Source: CAG-411 sp963643465
Lineage (GTDB): Bacteria; Bacillota; Clostridia; Lachnospirales; Lachnospiraceae
Assembly: GCA_963643465.1 (NCBI GenBank)
Contig: CAVIJT010000006.1
Span: forward strand, 62,001-126,000
Reading direction: 5' to 3'
DNA length: 64,000 nt
The position numbers and the translations under genes are program-made. The notes under the pieces were generated by a model. It did not search any database and was not told where the DNA came from. It saw nothing but the letters and a program-made list of their open reading frames with translations. Below are positions 42,005 through 51,461 of the stretch, piece by piece (the stretch's first letter is position 1; the number at the start of each line of letters is the position of its first letter).

Positions 42005-43117
42005 ATGAACGAAACAATAATTGCTTTTGAAGAAAAGCTAAAAGAACTTCTTGCAATCGCAAAGAAAAACAAAGATGTGATTGAAGTTGACAAGGTGAAT
42101 GATGTCTTTAAAGAATTGAACCTAGACCCAAGCCAGATTGATAAGATTTATGAATATCTGGAAGCCAACAATATTGCAGTTTTGAATCTTTCCAATGACG
42201 ATGAACCAGACGATTCTTCTCTCTTAGAATTAGAACAGGAAGAAGATATGTCTGTTACTGATGATTTATCAAACAGCGCTGCTGTAATGTCAGATGATCC
42301 CGTTAAATTATATTTAAAAGAAATTGGTGGTTACCCACTTTTATCAATTGATGAAGAGATTGATCTTGCAAAGAGAATTGAAGAAGGTGATGAATCTGCA
42401 AAAAAATGTCTTGCAGAATCCAATCTTCGTCTTGTAGTCAGCATTGCAAAGCGTTATGTTGGACGTGGACTTTCTTTTCTTGATTTAATTCAGGAAGGAA
42501 ATCTCGGTCTTATTAAAGCAGTGGATAAGTTTGATTACACCAAAGGTTACAAATTTAGTACCTATGCTACTTGGTGGATCAGACAGGCTATTACCCGTTC
42601 CATCGCCGACCAGTCCCGTACCATCCGTATTCCAGTACATATGTCTGAAGTAATTAACAAGACATACCGTGTATCAAGAACTTTATTGCAGGAACTTGGT
42701 CGTGAACCTACCGAACAGGAGCTTTCCGAAGCAATGAATCTTCCGGTAGAGAAAGTTCGCGAGATTTTGAAAGTATCTGCTGATCCAATTTCATTAGATA
42801 CTCCAATTGGAGAAGAGGATGACAGCCATTTAGGAGACTTTATCAAAGATGATACTATTGTAGGTCCGGAAGATGCAGCAGCTTATTCTGTATTACAGGA
42901 TCAGATTTCTAAATTGTTAGATACTCTTACGGAAAGAGAACAACGTGTATTAATTCTTCGCTTTGGTTTAAAAGATGGAAGAACTCGTACCTTAGAGGAA
43001 GTTGGTAAAGAATTTAATGTAACCCGTGAGCGTATTCGCCAGATTGAAGCAAAGGCTTTGAGAAAATTAAGACACCCAAGTCGCGCAAGAATGCTAAAGG
43101 GATACGATGCAATATAA
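42005..43117 (+). CDS. rpoD: Principal RNA polymerase sigma factor
   Basis: A 370-residue sigma-70 factor. Region 1.2 (DPVKLYLKEIGG), region 2 with the -10-binding part (YKFSTYATWWIRQAITRSI), region 3 (IPVHMSEVINK) and region 4 with the -35-binding helix (TLEEVGKEFNVTRERIRQIE) are complete. The short N-terminal region (about 1-95) is typical of Firmicutes SigA. The ATG at 42005 is favoured: GGAGG lies 6 bases upstream, while the ATG at 41999 touches that site. Unlike in Bacillus, dnaG is not directly upstream; the divergent neighbour is the Mrp-NifX gene. Confidence 0.97.
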   Translation: MNETIIAFEEKLKELLAIAKKNKDVIEVDKVNDVFKELNLDPSQIDKIYEYLEANNIAVLNLSNDDEPDDSSLLELEQEEDMSVTDDLSNSAAVMSDDPVKLYLKEIGGYPLLSIDEEIDLAKRIEEGDESAKKCLAESNLRLVVSIAKRYVGRGLSFLDLIQEGNLGLIKAVDKFDYTKGYKFSTYATWWIRQAITRSIADQSRTIRIPVHMSEVINKTYRVSRTLLQELGREPTEQELSEAMNLPVEKVREILKVSADPISLDTPIGEEDDSHLGDFIKDDTIVGPEDAAAYSVLQDQISKLLDTLTEREQRVLILRFGLKDGRTRTLEEVGKEFNVTRERIRQIEAKALRKLRHPSRARMLKGYDAI

Positions 43118-43126
43118 TATATAAAA

Positions 43127-43160
43127 GAAAGGCACCGCAGCTTATGCGATGCCTTCTTTT
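43127..43160 (+). terminator. Terminator of rpoD
   Basis: AAGGCA-x-CGCA pairs with TGCG-x-TGCCTT around a 5-base loop and is followed by CTTTTTT. Confidence 0.85.
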
Positions 43161-43174
43161 TTATTATATTTTTT

Positions 43175-43224
43175 GTAGCTATTCAGAACCCTCCTCATAT
43201 ATGGGGAGGGTTCTGAATAGTTAC
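43175..43224. repeat. 50-bp palindromic element with GTAACTATTCAGAA ends
   Basis: Left end GTAGCTATTCAGAA and right end TTCTGAATAGTTAC are near-perfect inverted repeats, extended inward by CCCTCC/GGAGGG around an ATATATG centre. Related elements are at 30121-30155 and 45391-45583. Confidence 0.75.
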
Positions 43225-43230
43225 TATTTT

Positions 43231-44250
43231 TTATTTAATCTCATGAATCCATCCTTCTGGTGCTTCAATGCGTCCCATCTGAATTCCCGTCAATGTATCA
43301 TATAATTTCTTTGTAATAGGTCCCATCTCTGTAGAACCATTCTTCATAACGATTTCTTTTCCATGGTCGTTAATCTTTCCTACAGGAGAAATTACTGCTG
43401 CAGTTCCACAAAGTCCACATTCTACAAAATCTTTTACTTCATCGAAGTATACTTCTCTCTCTTCTACTTCTAATCCTAAATATTCTTTTGCAACATACAT
43501 CAAAGAACGACGTGTGATAGAAGGCAAAATACTATCAGACTTAGGAGTTACAACCTTATTATCTGCTGTTACAAACAAGAAGTTTGCTCCACCAGTCTCC
43601 TCTACCTTTGTTCTTGTAGCTGCATCTAAATACATATTTTCATCAAAACCATTGGCATGTGCCTCTACAATTGCGTGTAAACTCATTGCATAGTTAAGAC
43701 CTGCCTTAATATTACCAGTTCCATTAGGTGCTGCACGATCGTAATCACTAACACAAATAGTAATTGGCTTAGCTCCTCCCTTGAAGTATGGTCCTACTGG
43801 AGTACAAAATACTCTGAATTGATATTCCTCTGCTGGCTTAACACCAATTACAGGACTGCTTCCAAACATATATGGACGAATATACAATGTTGCGCCAGAG
43901 CCATATGGTGGAACAAAATCCTTATTGGCACTTACTACTTTATCAATAGCCTCTAAGAAACGATCCTCAGGGAATACTGGCATTTCTAATCTCTTAGCAG
44001 AATCTGCCATTCTGGATGCGTTTAAGTCTGGACGGAAAGTGACAATACGTCCATCCTCTGTTCTATATGCTTTCAAGCCTTCAAAACATGCCTGACAATA
44101 CTGAAGAACTCCTGCACACTCACTAATTGTGACTGTGTCATCCTTTGTCATAGTTCCTGCATCCCATGTACCATTCTTAAAATTTGATACGTAACGCTCA
44201 TTGGTTTCGCGATATCCAAAACCTAAATTTCCCCAATCCAAATTACTCAT
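43231..44250 (-). CDS. ilvE: Branched-chain amino acid aminotransferase
   Basis: A 339-residue fold-type IV PLP enzyme that interconverts Leu/Ile/Val and their keto acids. Signatures: YCQACFEGLKAY, RFLEAIDKVV, LYIRPYMFGSSPVIGV, catalytic Lys182 in GNIKAGLNYAMS, and EETGGANFLFV followed by ILPSITRRSLM. The ATG at 44250 gives the normal family length and has AAAGGA about 10 bases upstream; a start further upstream would add 26 unrelated residues. Confidence 0.96.
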   Translation of the reverse strand: MSNLDWGNLGFGYRETNERYVSNFKNGTWDAGTMTKDDTVTISECAGVLQYCQACFEGLKAYRTEDGRIVTFRPDLNASRMADSAKRLEMPVFPEDRFLEAIDKVVSANKDFVPPYGSGATLYIRPYMFGSSPVIGVKPAEEYQFRVFCTPVGPYFKGGAKPITICVSDYDRAAPNGTGNIKAGLNYAMSLHAIVEAHANGFDENMYLDAATRTKVEETGGANFLFVTADNKVVTPKSDSILPSITRRSLMYVAKEYLGLEVEEREVYFDEVKDFVECGLCGTAAVISPVGKINDHGKEIVMKNGSTEMGPITKKLYDTLTGIQMGRIEAPEGWIHEIK

Positions 44251-44426
44251 TTCTAACGCTTCCTTTCTTTTGCTAAATCTATCGTTACTACTCACATCTC
44301 TAAAAAATACTGGCAAAAGATTTTGCAAAACAGCTTACTATAACCGTTTCTATACATAATCTACTGTGATTAGTAATATTTATACCTAGTTTACTACTTG
44401 CATTTTCTCCCGTCAAGTTCTCTCCC

Positions 44427-45314
44427 TTAGTTTCTTCCACAGCACTGCTTATATTTCTTGCCGGAACCACATGGACAAGGATCATTTCTTCCTACTTTCG
44501 TAGCAGCTCGCTTATAGGTTTGTCCACTTTGTACAAATGCAGTTTCGCGATTTTTACTCTCTATTTTGTAATAGGATTTACGAAGTGACATACGAAGTTC
44601 TCTTGCATCCGTCACATTAGATGTATGCTTTAATAACTCCTCCACGCACAGATCTCCTGCCTTATTGGCATCTTTGTCAACCAAAGCAAGAAACTCCTCT
44701 GCCAATGCGTAGGTCTGTGGGTACGTTTCTTTCACATGAGCAAATTCTTCTTTATGCTCTCCATAATACTGTGTCACATACCACTCTAAATTTGCAGCCT
44801 CCACAACAATTCGCTCTTTTACAGAGTCTTCTTTCGCATCCAACAACGTATATGCTCTCTTGTAAATGGCAGCCAAATAATTTTCAACCAAAGCAGTTAT
44901 CTTATGATCTTCATGAATCGCATATGCTTCATAGGCACATCGTGCAGAATGGATAACTTTTTCTAAAGGACTCTCTTTTAAATATCCCTTCTTCTCCACT
45001 TTAGCCACAAATTCTAAAAATAGAGGTCGATACCATTCAATCTTCATCTGTCCGCCAAGTCGCATCATCATCTGTGAAATGCTAACCTGTATACTCTCTT
45101 CCATAGTACACTGGTCTAAAAATGCAAAATAACTTTCCTCATCTTCCTGATATTTCTGATTTGCCAACACAATATCTAAATACAATAATTTCTGATACGC
45201 ATCAGCAATTACTGGCGTATTTTCTGATGTAAGATTCTGCTCCTCTTTTTTTATCTCTCTATGGAGCATCTCACGGCCCCTTGCATCTTCATATTTATCC
45301 GTAGTCTGATTCAT
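44427..45314 (-). CDS. SEC-C metal-binding domain protein
   Basis: A 295-residue mainly helical protein with a C-terminal SEC-C zinc motif, GRNDPCPCGSGKKYKQCC. The SEC-C motif is the same as the SecA tail that binds SecB and ribosomes, but the rest is not SecA and I do not recognise it. The N-terminal part is charged; a long helical stretch, with no membrane helix, fills 60-260. GGAG lies 8 bases before the ATG. It stands alone between ilvE and the ATP synthase operon. Confidence 0.8.
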   Translation of the reverse strand: MNQTTDKYEDARGREMLHREIKKEEQNLTSENTPVIADAYQKLLYLDIVLANQKYQEDEESYFAFLDQCTMEESIQVSISQMMMRLGGQMKIEWYRPLFLEFVAKVEKKGYLKESPLEKVIHSARCAYEAYAIHEDHKITALVENYLAAIYKRAYTLLDAKEDSVKERIVVEAANLEWYVTQYYGEHKEEFAHVKETYPQTYALAEEFLALVDKDANKAGDLCVEELLKHTSNVTDARELRMSLRKSYYKIESKNRETAFVQSGQTYKRAATKVGRNDPCPCGSGKKYKQCCGRN

Positions 45315-45390
45315 ATTTACCTCTCCTAATTCTATTTTTCCTCTATTATACCAATTTGCCTTTCTATTGGCAAATGGACATTCCTATAAG

Positions 45391-45583
45391 GTAACTATTC
45401 AGAATCCTCCCCATATATTCGCACTCGTCGTCCTTACGGACTCCAGTTCCGTGCTACGCACTAAGACTGCTCATATATGGGGAGGCAACTCTATTCAAGT
45501 GCCTCTATAATGGAACAATTAGCTACTTATATGCCAGCATAACGTATCTAATTGTTCCATTATAGAGAACTCTGAATAGTTAC
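45391..45583. repeat. 193-bp MITE-like element with terminal inverted repeats
   Basis: It begins GTAACTATTCAGAA and ends CTCTGAATAGTTAC (13 of 14 match as inverted repeats). Inside is a 20-bp perfect inverted repeat, 45503-45522 with 45548-45567, and a CCTCCCCATATAT/ATATATGGGGAGG pair. No ORF. It fills most of the 45315-45656 spacer. Confidence 0.75.
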
Positions 45584-45598
45584 CCTTAAGATAAAACA

Positions 45599-45647
45599 CC
45601 CCAAAACCAGTTGCAGCCATACTTCTCATTTGCAACAAGTTTTGGGG
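45599..45647 (-). terminator. Terminator of the ATP synthase operon
   Basis: On the minus strand CCCCAAAAC pairs with GTTTTGGGG, with inner TTGCA/TGCAA pairing, then GTGTTTTATC. It lies 10 bases after atpC. Confidence 0.85.
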
Positions 45648-45656
45648 TAAATTACA

Positions 45657-46067
45657 CTATTTAAAATGCTTTTGATTGACTTTCAAACGATTCATAGCTT
45701 TATTCAAGGCAACCTGTGTATGATAATATTCCATAATGCTCTGCTTCTGGCGCATTCTCTCCTCGGCACGAAGTTTTGCCTCCTCGGCACGCTTAATATC
45801 AATCTCTTCCGGCCGTTCTACGGTATCTGCAATAATAACCACATGATCCCCAGATACTTCTGCATAACCATCGCTAATTGCTGCGTACTGCCATTCTCCA
45901 TCAATCTTACATTTCAATTCACCTGCTTTGACACAGGTAACGGTTCTCTCATGATTTGCCAAGACTCCCTGCTCACCGTCCATACCAGGGAATACTAAAC
46001 TCTCACATTGTCCGGTGAAAAAAATACGGTCACTGGCAATAATCTCAAGTAAAAATGTCTTTGCCAT
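45657..46067 (-). CDS. atpC: ATP synthase epsilon subunit
   Basis: A 136-residue F1 subunit: N-terminal beta sandwich (FLLEIIASDRIFFTGQCESL ... PGMDGEQGVLANHE) and a C-terminal helical hairpin (about 85-136) that can inhibit ATP hydrolysis. It links gamma to the c-ring. Last gene of the operon, 26 bases after atpD. The tail is rather basic. Confidence 0.95.
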   Translation of the reverse strand: MAKTFLLEIIASDRIFFTGQCESLVFPGMDGEQGVLANHERTVTCVKAGELKCKIDGEWQYAAISDGYAEVSGDHVVIIADTVERPEEIDIKRAEEAKLRAEERMRQKQSIMEYYHTQVALNKAMNRLKVNQKHFK

Positions 46068-46093
46068 ATTGCCTCCATTCTATAACCTAACGG

Positions 46094-47494
46094 TTACTGT
46101 GCAGCCTTCTCCATCTGTTTTGCCTTTTCCTTTACATCCTCAATCGTTCCAACCATAAGGAAAGCAGCCTCTGGATAATCGTCCATCTCACCATCTAAAA
46201 TAGCCTTAAATCCCGCAATGGTATCTTTCAATGACACAAATCTACCTGGAATACTGGTAAACTGCTCACCTACAAAGAATGGCTGTGATAAGAATTTCTG
46301 AATCTTTCTTGCTCGATATACCGCAATCTTGTCTTCCTCATCAAGCTCTTCCATACCAAGAATCGCAATAATGTCCTGCAACTCTTTGTATTTCTGCAAT
46401 AATTCCTGTACTCTACGAGCAACTGTATAATGCTCCTCACCTACTACATCCGGTTCCAAAATACGGGAAGTAGACTCCAATGGGTCTACTGCAGGATAAA
46501 TACCCTGTTCCACAATCTTTCTGGAAAGTACCGTAGTAGCATCCAAATGTGCAAATGTATTAGCAGGAGCCGGGTCAGTAAGGTCATCGGCTGGTACATA
46601 TACTGCCTGCACCGAAGTGATGGAACCATTCTTTGTAGAGGTAATTCTCTCTTGAAGTTCACCTACTTCATTGGCAAGTGTTGGCTGGTAACCTACCGCT
46701 GATGGCATACGTCCAAGCAAAGCGGAAACTTCTGAACCAGCCTGTACATAACGGAAAATGTTATCGATAAACAAAAGCACATCCTGATTTTCTTTATCAC
46801 GAAAATACTCCGCCATTGTAAGACCTGTCTGTGCCACACGCATACGCGCTCCAGGTGGTTCATTCATCTGACCAAACACTAAAGCAGTCTTTTTAATAAC
46901 CCCTGAGTCTGTCATCTCGTGCCAAAGATCATTACCCTCACGGGAACGCTCACCTACACCAGTAAAAATAGAATATCCACCATGCTCCGTGGCAACGTTA
47001 CGAATTAACTCCTGAATAAGTACCGTTTTACCTACACCAGCACCACCAAACAAACCGATTTTTCCACCTTTTGCATAAGGTGCAAGCAAATCAATTACTT
47101 TGATACCTGTCTCCAAAATTTCAACAACCGGACTCTGATTTTCAAATGTAGGTGGCTTTCTGTGAATTCCCCACTTCTCTGCACCTTCAATCTGCTCTCC
47201 GTTATCAATGGTGTCTCCCAACACATTGAACATTCTTCCTAAAGTCTGTTCACCTACCGGCACCTGAATACAAGAACCCGTTGCAACTACTTCCATTCCC
47301 TTTGCAAGTCCCTCACTGGAAGCAAGCAAGATACAACGAACTACGTTATTTCCTATATGGCTGGAAACTTCCATAACCAGACGCTTGCCATCCATATTTA
47401 CTTCAAGTGCATCTTTAATCATGGGAAGTTTTCCGCTTTCAAATTCTACATCCACTACCGGTCCTAATACCTGTACGATTTTGCCTCGTTCCAT
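46094..47494 (-). CDS. atpD: ATP synthase beta subunit
   Basis: The 466-residue catalytic F1 subunit. Walker A GGAGVGKTVL (about 155-164), the GERSREGNDL segment, Walker B VLLFIDNIFRYVQAGSEVSA and the catalytic arginine-finger neighbourhood are all present. RYVQAGSEVS has Tyr-Val where many species have Phe-Thr-Gln, a small variant in the conserved IFRFTQAGSEVS stretch. GGAGA precedes the ATG. Its position between gamma and epsilon is standard. Confidence 0.98.
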   Translation of the reverse strand: MERGKIVQVLGPVVDVEFESGKLPMIKDALEVNMDGKRLVMEVSSHIGNNVVRCILLASSEGLAKGMEVVATGSCIQVPVGEQTLGRMFNVLGDTIDNGEQIEGAEKWGIHRKPPTFENQSPVVEILETGIKVIDLLAPYAKGGKIGLFGGAGVGKTVLIQELIRNVATEHGGYSIFTGVGERSREGNDLWHEMTDSGVIKKTALVFGQMNEPPGARMRVAQTGLTMAEYFRDKENQDVLLFIDNIFRYVQAGSEVSALLGRMPSAVGYQPTLANEVGELQERITSTKNGSITSVQAVYVPADDLTDPAPANTFAHLDATTVLSRKIVEQGIYPAVDPLESTSRILEPDVVGEEHYTVARRVQELLQKYKELQDIIAILGMEELDEEDKIAVYRARKIQKFLSQPFFVGEQFTSIPGRFVSLKDTIAGFKAILDGEMDDYPEAAFLMVGTIEDVKEKAKQMEKAAQ

Positions 47495-47531
47495 ATTCGT
47501 AGAATCTCCTTTCCTATTATTTTATCTAAAC

Positions 47532-48425
47532 TCAGCCTGATTGTTTTTGTTTTTTCAAGGCCTTCGCGCCAGCCGCTACTTCTGTAATCTCCTGTGTAAT
47601 TGCGCCCTGTCTGGCTCTATTGTACATCAAGTCCAAATCATGCAGCATCTCTTTTGCACTCTTTGTTGCTGCCTCCATGGCAATCATTCGATCATTTTGC
47701 TCACTGGAGAAGGATTCTACCATACATCCAAAAATCAAACCTTTCATATAGTTTGGAACAAGCTGCTCCATAACTGCTGCTGCTGATGGTTCAAACTTGG
47801 CATGAGGCGCTCCCGCCTTACGTCGCTCAAATTTACGACGCTCCAAAGGCAACACTTTTTGTACAACAGGCTCCGATTTAATCGGAGTCACCATCTTGGT
47901 ATATACAATGTACAAATCATCCAAATGTCTCTCTTCAAACATTTTTAAAATGGTTTCTGATATATCTCTGGCACGATGCATAGTGGGATTTTGTGCAGTA
48001 TACAAAAACTCACAATCTACAGTCACTCCTTTTCTTAAGAAATACTGTCGCCCCACCTGTCCAATGACAAACAACATGGTATTTTTTGATTCATGTTTTG
48101 CCATTTCTTCTTCTGCCGCCTTAATAACGTTATGGTTATAAGAACCTGCAAGCCCTTTATCCGCAGTAATAACTAAATATCCAGTCTTTCTCTCTTCTAA
48201 AGGGATCTCTTCTCTACGCTCAAAGTATACCTGATGCATATGTGGCGCATAAAACAAAATGTCATGAATGGTTTCCTGCAATTTCACAAAATAAGGTTCG
48301 GTAGCAATCAGAGTTTTTCTCGCCTTCTTCAATTTTGAAGAAGAAATCAAATACATGGCATTGGTAATTTTCATTATGTCTTGTATTCCCTTGATTCGGT
48401 TTCGAATCTCTCTCATATTCGCCAT
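47532..48425 (-). CDS. atpG: ATP synthase gamma subunit
   Basis: A 297-residue rotor shaft. The N-terminal helix (MREIRNRIKGIQDIMKITNA) and the C-terminal helix (NRARQGAITQEITEVAAGAK) form the coiled coil that turns inside the alpha/beta ring; the Rossmann-like middle contains VITADKGLAGSYN. GGAGG lies 7 bases before the ATG; 15 bases separate it from atpA. Confidence 0.97.
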   Translation of the reverse strand: MANMREIRNRIKGIQDIMKITNAMYLISSSKLKKARKTLIATEPYFVKLQETIHDILFYAPHMHQVYFERREEIPLEERKTGYLVITADKGLAGSYNHNVIKAAEEEMAKHESKNTMLFVIGQVGRQYFLRKGVTVDCEFLYTAQNPTMHRARDISETILKMFEERHLDDLYIVYTKMVTPIKSEPVVQKVLPLERRKFERRKAGAPHAKFEPSAAAVMEQLVPNYMKGLIFGCMVESFSSEQNDRMIAMEAATKSAKEMLHDLDLMYNRARQGAITQEITEVAAGAKALKKQKQSG

Positions 48426-48440
48426 AATCCTGCCTCCAAA

Positions 48441-49940
48441 CTATTTCTTAAATGATTTTACTGCCTCAATAATTTGTGCAATCATGTCATCATCCAATAC
48501 TTTTTCTGTATCAATTTTTTCTACCAATGCACCATGTTTTGCTTCAAAATAATCTAACATATCATTGACAAATGCCTTCACTTTCTTTGGCTCGATATCT
48601 AACAACAATTTATTGTTGGCTACCACTAAAGTAATAACCTGTTGGTGTAACGATAGCGGTTTGGTAAGTGGCTGTTTTAACAGCTCCATCAAAATCTTAC
48701 CATGATCCAGCAATTCTTTCGTATTAGCATCCAACTCGGAACTAAACTGTGTAAACACTTCCATTTCACGATACTGTGCCAAATCAATACGAAGACTTCC
48801 TGCTGCCTTTTTCATTGCCTTTGTCTGTGCTGCACCACCTACACGAGATACCGAAAGACCAACATTAACTGCTGGACGCTGTCCTGCAAAGAACAACTCA
48901 CTCTCAAGGAAAATCTGACCATCTGTAATAGAAATTACATTCGTAGGAATATAGGCAGATACATCACCAGCCTGTGTTTCAATAATAGGAAGTGCGGTAA
49001 TGGAACCGCCACCATGTTCATCATCCATACGACAAGAACGCTCTAACAATCTGGAATGCAAATAGAATACATCACCCGGATAAGCCTCACGTCCAGGAGA
49101 ACGCTCTAACAACAGAGACATGGTTCGATATGCCACCGCATGTTTGGAAAGATCATCATATACAATCAATACATCTTTTCCTTGCTCCATAAAATACTCT
49201 GCTATAGCAGTACCAGAATATGGTGCAATATACTGAAGTGGTGCTAAATCACTGGCTGTGGAGTTTACAATAATGGTATAATCCATCGCTCCATTTGCCG
49301 TCAAAGTAGACACTAATTTTGCTACTGTAGATGCTTTCTGTCCAATAGCCACATAAATACAAATTACATCCTGCCCCTTTTGATTGATAATGTTATCAAT
49401 GGCAATGGATGTTTTACCAGTCTGTCGGTCTCCAATAATTAATTCTCTCTGTCCTCTACCAATTGGGAACATAGCGTCAATGGACAAAATACCTGTCTGC
49501 ATTGGTGTGGTTACTGACTTACGCTCACATACACCTGCTGCCTCTCTCTCAATCGGATAGAACGCATCTGCTGAAATTTCACCTTTTCCATCAATGGGAC
49601 TACCAAGAGCATCTACTACTCTTCCAAGCATTTTATCAGAAACAGGAACACCTGCTCTTTTCTTTGTGCGTATTACTTTACTACCCTCTGTAATTCCATA
49701 ATCGGAGCCAAGCAATACACAGCTAATGCTCTTTGTCTCTAAATTCTGAACAATACCACGTACCCCTGTCTCAAATTCTACAAGCTCTCCATACATGGCT
49801 TCATCAAGGCCATATACAGTTACAATACCATCACTGATATTAGTTACTCTTCCAGTTTCCTTTACTACTGTTTTTAAATCAAAATCTTCAATTTCACTTT
49901 TCAATACGGAAATGATTTCATCCTGATTAAAGCTCGCCAT
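48441..49940 (-). CDS. atpA: ATP synthase alpha subunit
   Basis: A 499-residue non-catalytic F1 subunit. The P-loop GDRQTGKTS (about 169-177), the Walker B region VLIVYDDLSKHA, and the arginine-finger segment VGLSVSRVGGAAQTKAMK are intact. Length and order fit the family. The gene lies 8 bases after atpH. Confidence 0.98.
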   Translation of the reverse strand: MASFNQDEIISVLKSEIEDFDLKTVVKETGRVTNISDGIVTVYGLDEAMYGELVEFETGVRGIVQNLETKSISCVLLGSDYGITEGSKVIRTKKRAGVPVSDKMLGRVVDALGSPIDGKGEISADAFYPIEREAAGVCERKSVTTPMQTGILSIDAMFPIGRGQRELIIGDRQTGKTSIAIDNIINQKGQDVICIYVAIGQKASTVAKLVSTLTANGAMDYTIIVNSTASDLAPLQYIAPYSGTAIAEYFMEQGKDVLIVYDDLSKHAVAYRTMSLLLERSPGREAYPGDVFYLHSRLLERSCRMDDEHGGGSITALPIIETQAGDVSAYIPTNVISITDGQIFLESELFFAGQRPAVNVGLSVSRVGGAAQTKAMKKAAGSLRIDLAQYREMEVFTQFSSELDANTKELLDHGKILMELLKQPLTKPLSLHQQVITLVVANNKLLLDIEPKKVKAFVNDMLDYFEAKHGALVEKIDTEKVLDDDMIAQIIEAVKSFKK

Positions 49941-49948
49941 TGTTTCAC

Positions 49949-50455
49949 CTACCTTCTAACAAGAAATCGTTGCATCTCTTTCAAAGTTCCCTTGACACTC
50001 TTATCGTACTCGGTATTTTTCACTCGAAGCACCATTCCACCAATCAAAGAAGAATCCTCGATAAGTTCCAGCTCGACTCCTGTCTTTTTATATTTTCTAC
50101 AAATCATATCTTTTATCTGACGAATGTCCTCGTCCTCTAGTTTCATGGCATATCGAAGTGTTGCCTTTACACGACCTTCTTTTTCCATCAGCAACTCCTC
50201 ATATGCTTCATATATATCCGGCCATATGCCAACAGCTCTGTGTTCACAAAGCAATCTCATAAAATTCCACATGCTGTTTGGAAAAAGAGCCTGTATCACC
50301 CTCTGCTTTTCATTCCGCTTTACCAGTGGATTATCCAAAGTTTCTCCAACCACAGGTACTTGCGCTAACAGCTCATTGACCTGCTTTAGATCTTCCTTTG
50401 CCACAGAGAGATCACCTAACACTTTCCCGTAGTTCATTGCCCTCTGTGTTATCAT
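49949..50455 (-). CDS. atpH: ATP synthase delta subunit
   Basis: A 168-residue stator protein connecting subunit b to the top of F1. The N-terminal helical domain and the C-terminal IRQIKDMICRKYKKTGVELE ... SLIGGMVLRVKN stretch match the delta family. The ATG overlaps the atpF stop (ATGA), indicating coupled translation. Confidence 0.93.
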   Translation of the reverse strand: MITQRAMNYGKVLGDLSVAKEDLKQVNELLAQVPVVGETLDNPLVKRNEKQRVIQALFPNSMWNFMRLLCEHRAVGIWPDIYEAYEELLMEKEGRVKATLRYAMKLEDEDIRQIKDMICRKYKKTGVELELIEDSSLIGGMVLRVKNTEYDKSVKGTLKEMQRFLVRR

Positions 50456-51012
50456 TTCGATGCACCTGCCTCCTGTAAGAAATCTCCAATCAACTTCTTA
50501 TTATCATCCGCATCCACATTTTTCTGGATAACCTTTTGTGCAGCCATCAAAGCAATACCTGCAATTTCTGACTGTGCCTGCTCCATAGCTCTCTTCTTTT
50601 CCAACTCAATGGCATGATTTGCCTCTTCCATCAACCGGCTGGCCTCTGCACGAGATGCCTGTACCTGCTTATTGTACTCAATCTCTGCTCGTTCCTTTGC
50701 CTCTTTGATAATCTGTACAGACTCTTCATCCGCCTTTTCTAATACTTTCTGATATTCTTCCTTCAGCGCTTCTGCCTCTGCTTTTTCTTTCTCTGCCGCC
50801 TCAATATTGGCATTCACAAGATTCTTGCGTTCTTCCAATATTTTATTTACCGGACCAAAAAGTTTCCAACGCAAAAACAAAAACAAAATTATAATATTGA
50901 TAAATGTCCACATAATTGTGGCATCCATAGTTAATAAGTTTGGTGTGGAGGATACTGTCTCCGTCGCCTTCTCGGCTACATCTGCTGCCGCTGCGATTGC
51001 TGTTACTATCAT
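50452..51012 (-). CDS. atpF: ATP synthase b subunit
   Basis: A 186-residue stator stalk: a hydrophobic segment at about 28-48 (MWTFINIIILFLFLRWKLF) after a short outside end, then a long charged coiled coil to the C-terminus. The ATG at 51012 has GAGGTG 8 bases upstream; an in-frame TTG just before has no better site. The N-terminal stretch before the helix is longer than usual (about 26 residues, Ala/Thr-rich). Confidence 0.95.
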   Translation of the reverse strand: MIVTAIAAAADVAEKATETVSSTPNLLTMDATIMWTFINIIILFLFLRWKLFGPVNKILEERKNLVNANIEAAEKEKAEAEALKEEYQKVLEKADEESVQIIKEAKERAEIEYNKQVQASRAEASRLMEEANHAIELEKKRAMEQAQSEIAGIALMAAQKVIQKNVDADDNKKLIGDFLQEAGASK

Positions 51013-51028
51013 CTTCAACTCACCTCAT

Positions 51029-51136
51029 TTACTCATCTTTCTTCTTATTTTTAAGCACTTGGAACGTAATGTATCCGGATGCCGCAAATGCTACGGTAAA
51101 TAGCACAATAAATAAAATTAGCATTCCTATGTTCAT
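51029..51136 (-). CDS. 35-residue single-helix membrane protein in the atp operon
   Basis: ATG at 51136 to TAA at 51029, 35 codons. The product begins MNIGMLILFIVLFTVAFAA and ends QVLKNKKKDE: one membrane helix with an inside basic tail. GGAG lies 9 bases before the ATG. It exactly fills the space between atpE and atpF, with 24 and 16 bases on either side, which argues for a real gene. It is too short to be AtpI, and I do not know a named subunit of this kind. A role in c-ring or stator assembly is a guess. Confidence 0.65.
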   Translation of the reverse strand: MNIGMLILFIVLFTVAFAASGYITFQVLKNKKKDE

Positions 51137-51160
51137 ACCTTTTCACTCCGTTCGAAAATC

Positions 51161-51391
51161 TTAGCTATTTAAGAAGAAAATAATTAAAATAGCTACTACG
51201 AAACCATAGATAGCAGTTGCCTCTGCAAGAGCACATCCAAGTAACAATGCAGTGTTAATATTTCCCGCTGCTTCTGGCTGTCTTGCAATAGACTCTGCTG
51301 CCTTTGATGTTGCAATTCCAATTCCCACGCCTGCTCCAATACCTGTTAATACTGCTAATCCTGCTCCAAGAGCGATTAATCCTGTTCCCAT
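51161..51391 (-). CDS. atpE: ATP synthase c subunit, copy 2
   Basis: A 76-residue two-helix proteolipid of the c-ring. The conserved loop ARQPEA and the ion-carrying Glu in CALAEATAIYG are present. The Gln and the Ser next to Glu that mark Na+-binding c subunits are absent (GVGIG and AEAT instead), which suggests proton coupling. It differs from copy 1 by a single residue, Ala32 in place of Ser32. 70 bases separate the two copies. Confidence 0.96.
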   Translation of the reverse strand: MGTGLIALGAGLAVLTGIGAGVGIGIATSKAAESIARQPEAAGNINTALLLGCALAEATAIYGFVVAILIIFFLNS

Positions 51392-51461
51392 AATCTTTAC
51401 CTCTTTCTGCGCTTATACGCTTTATTTGTCACGATTTAAGACCTTCTATATTTATATTCAA

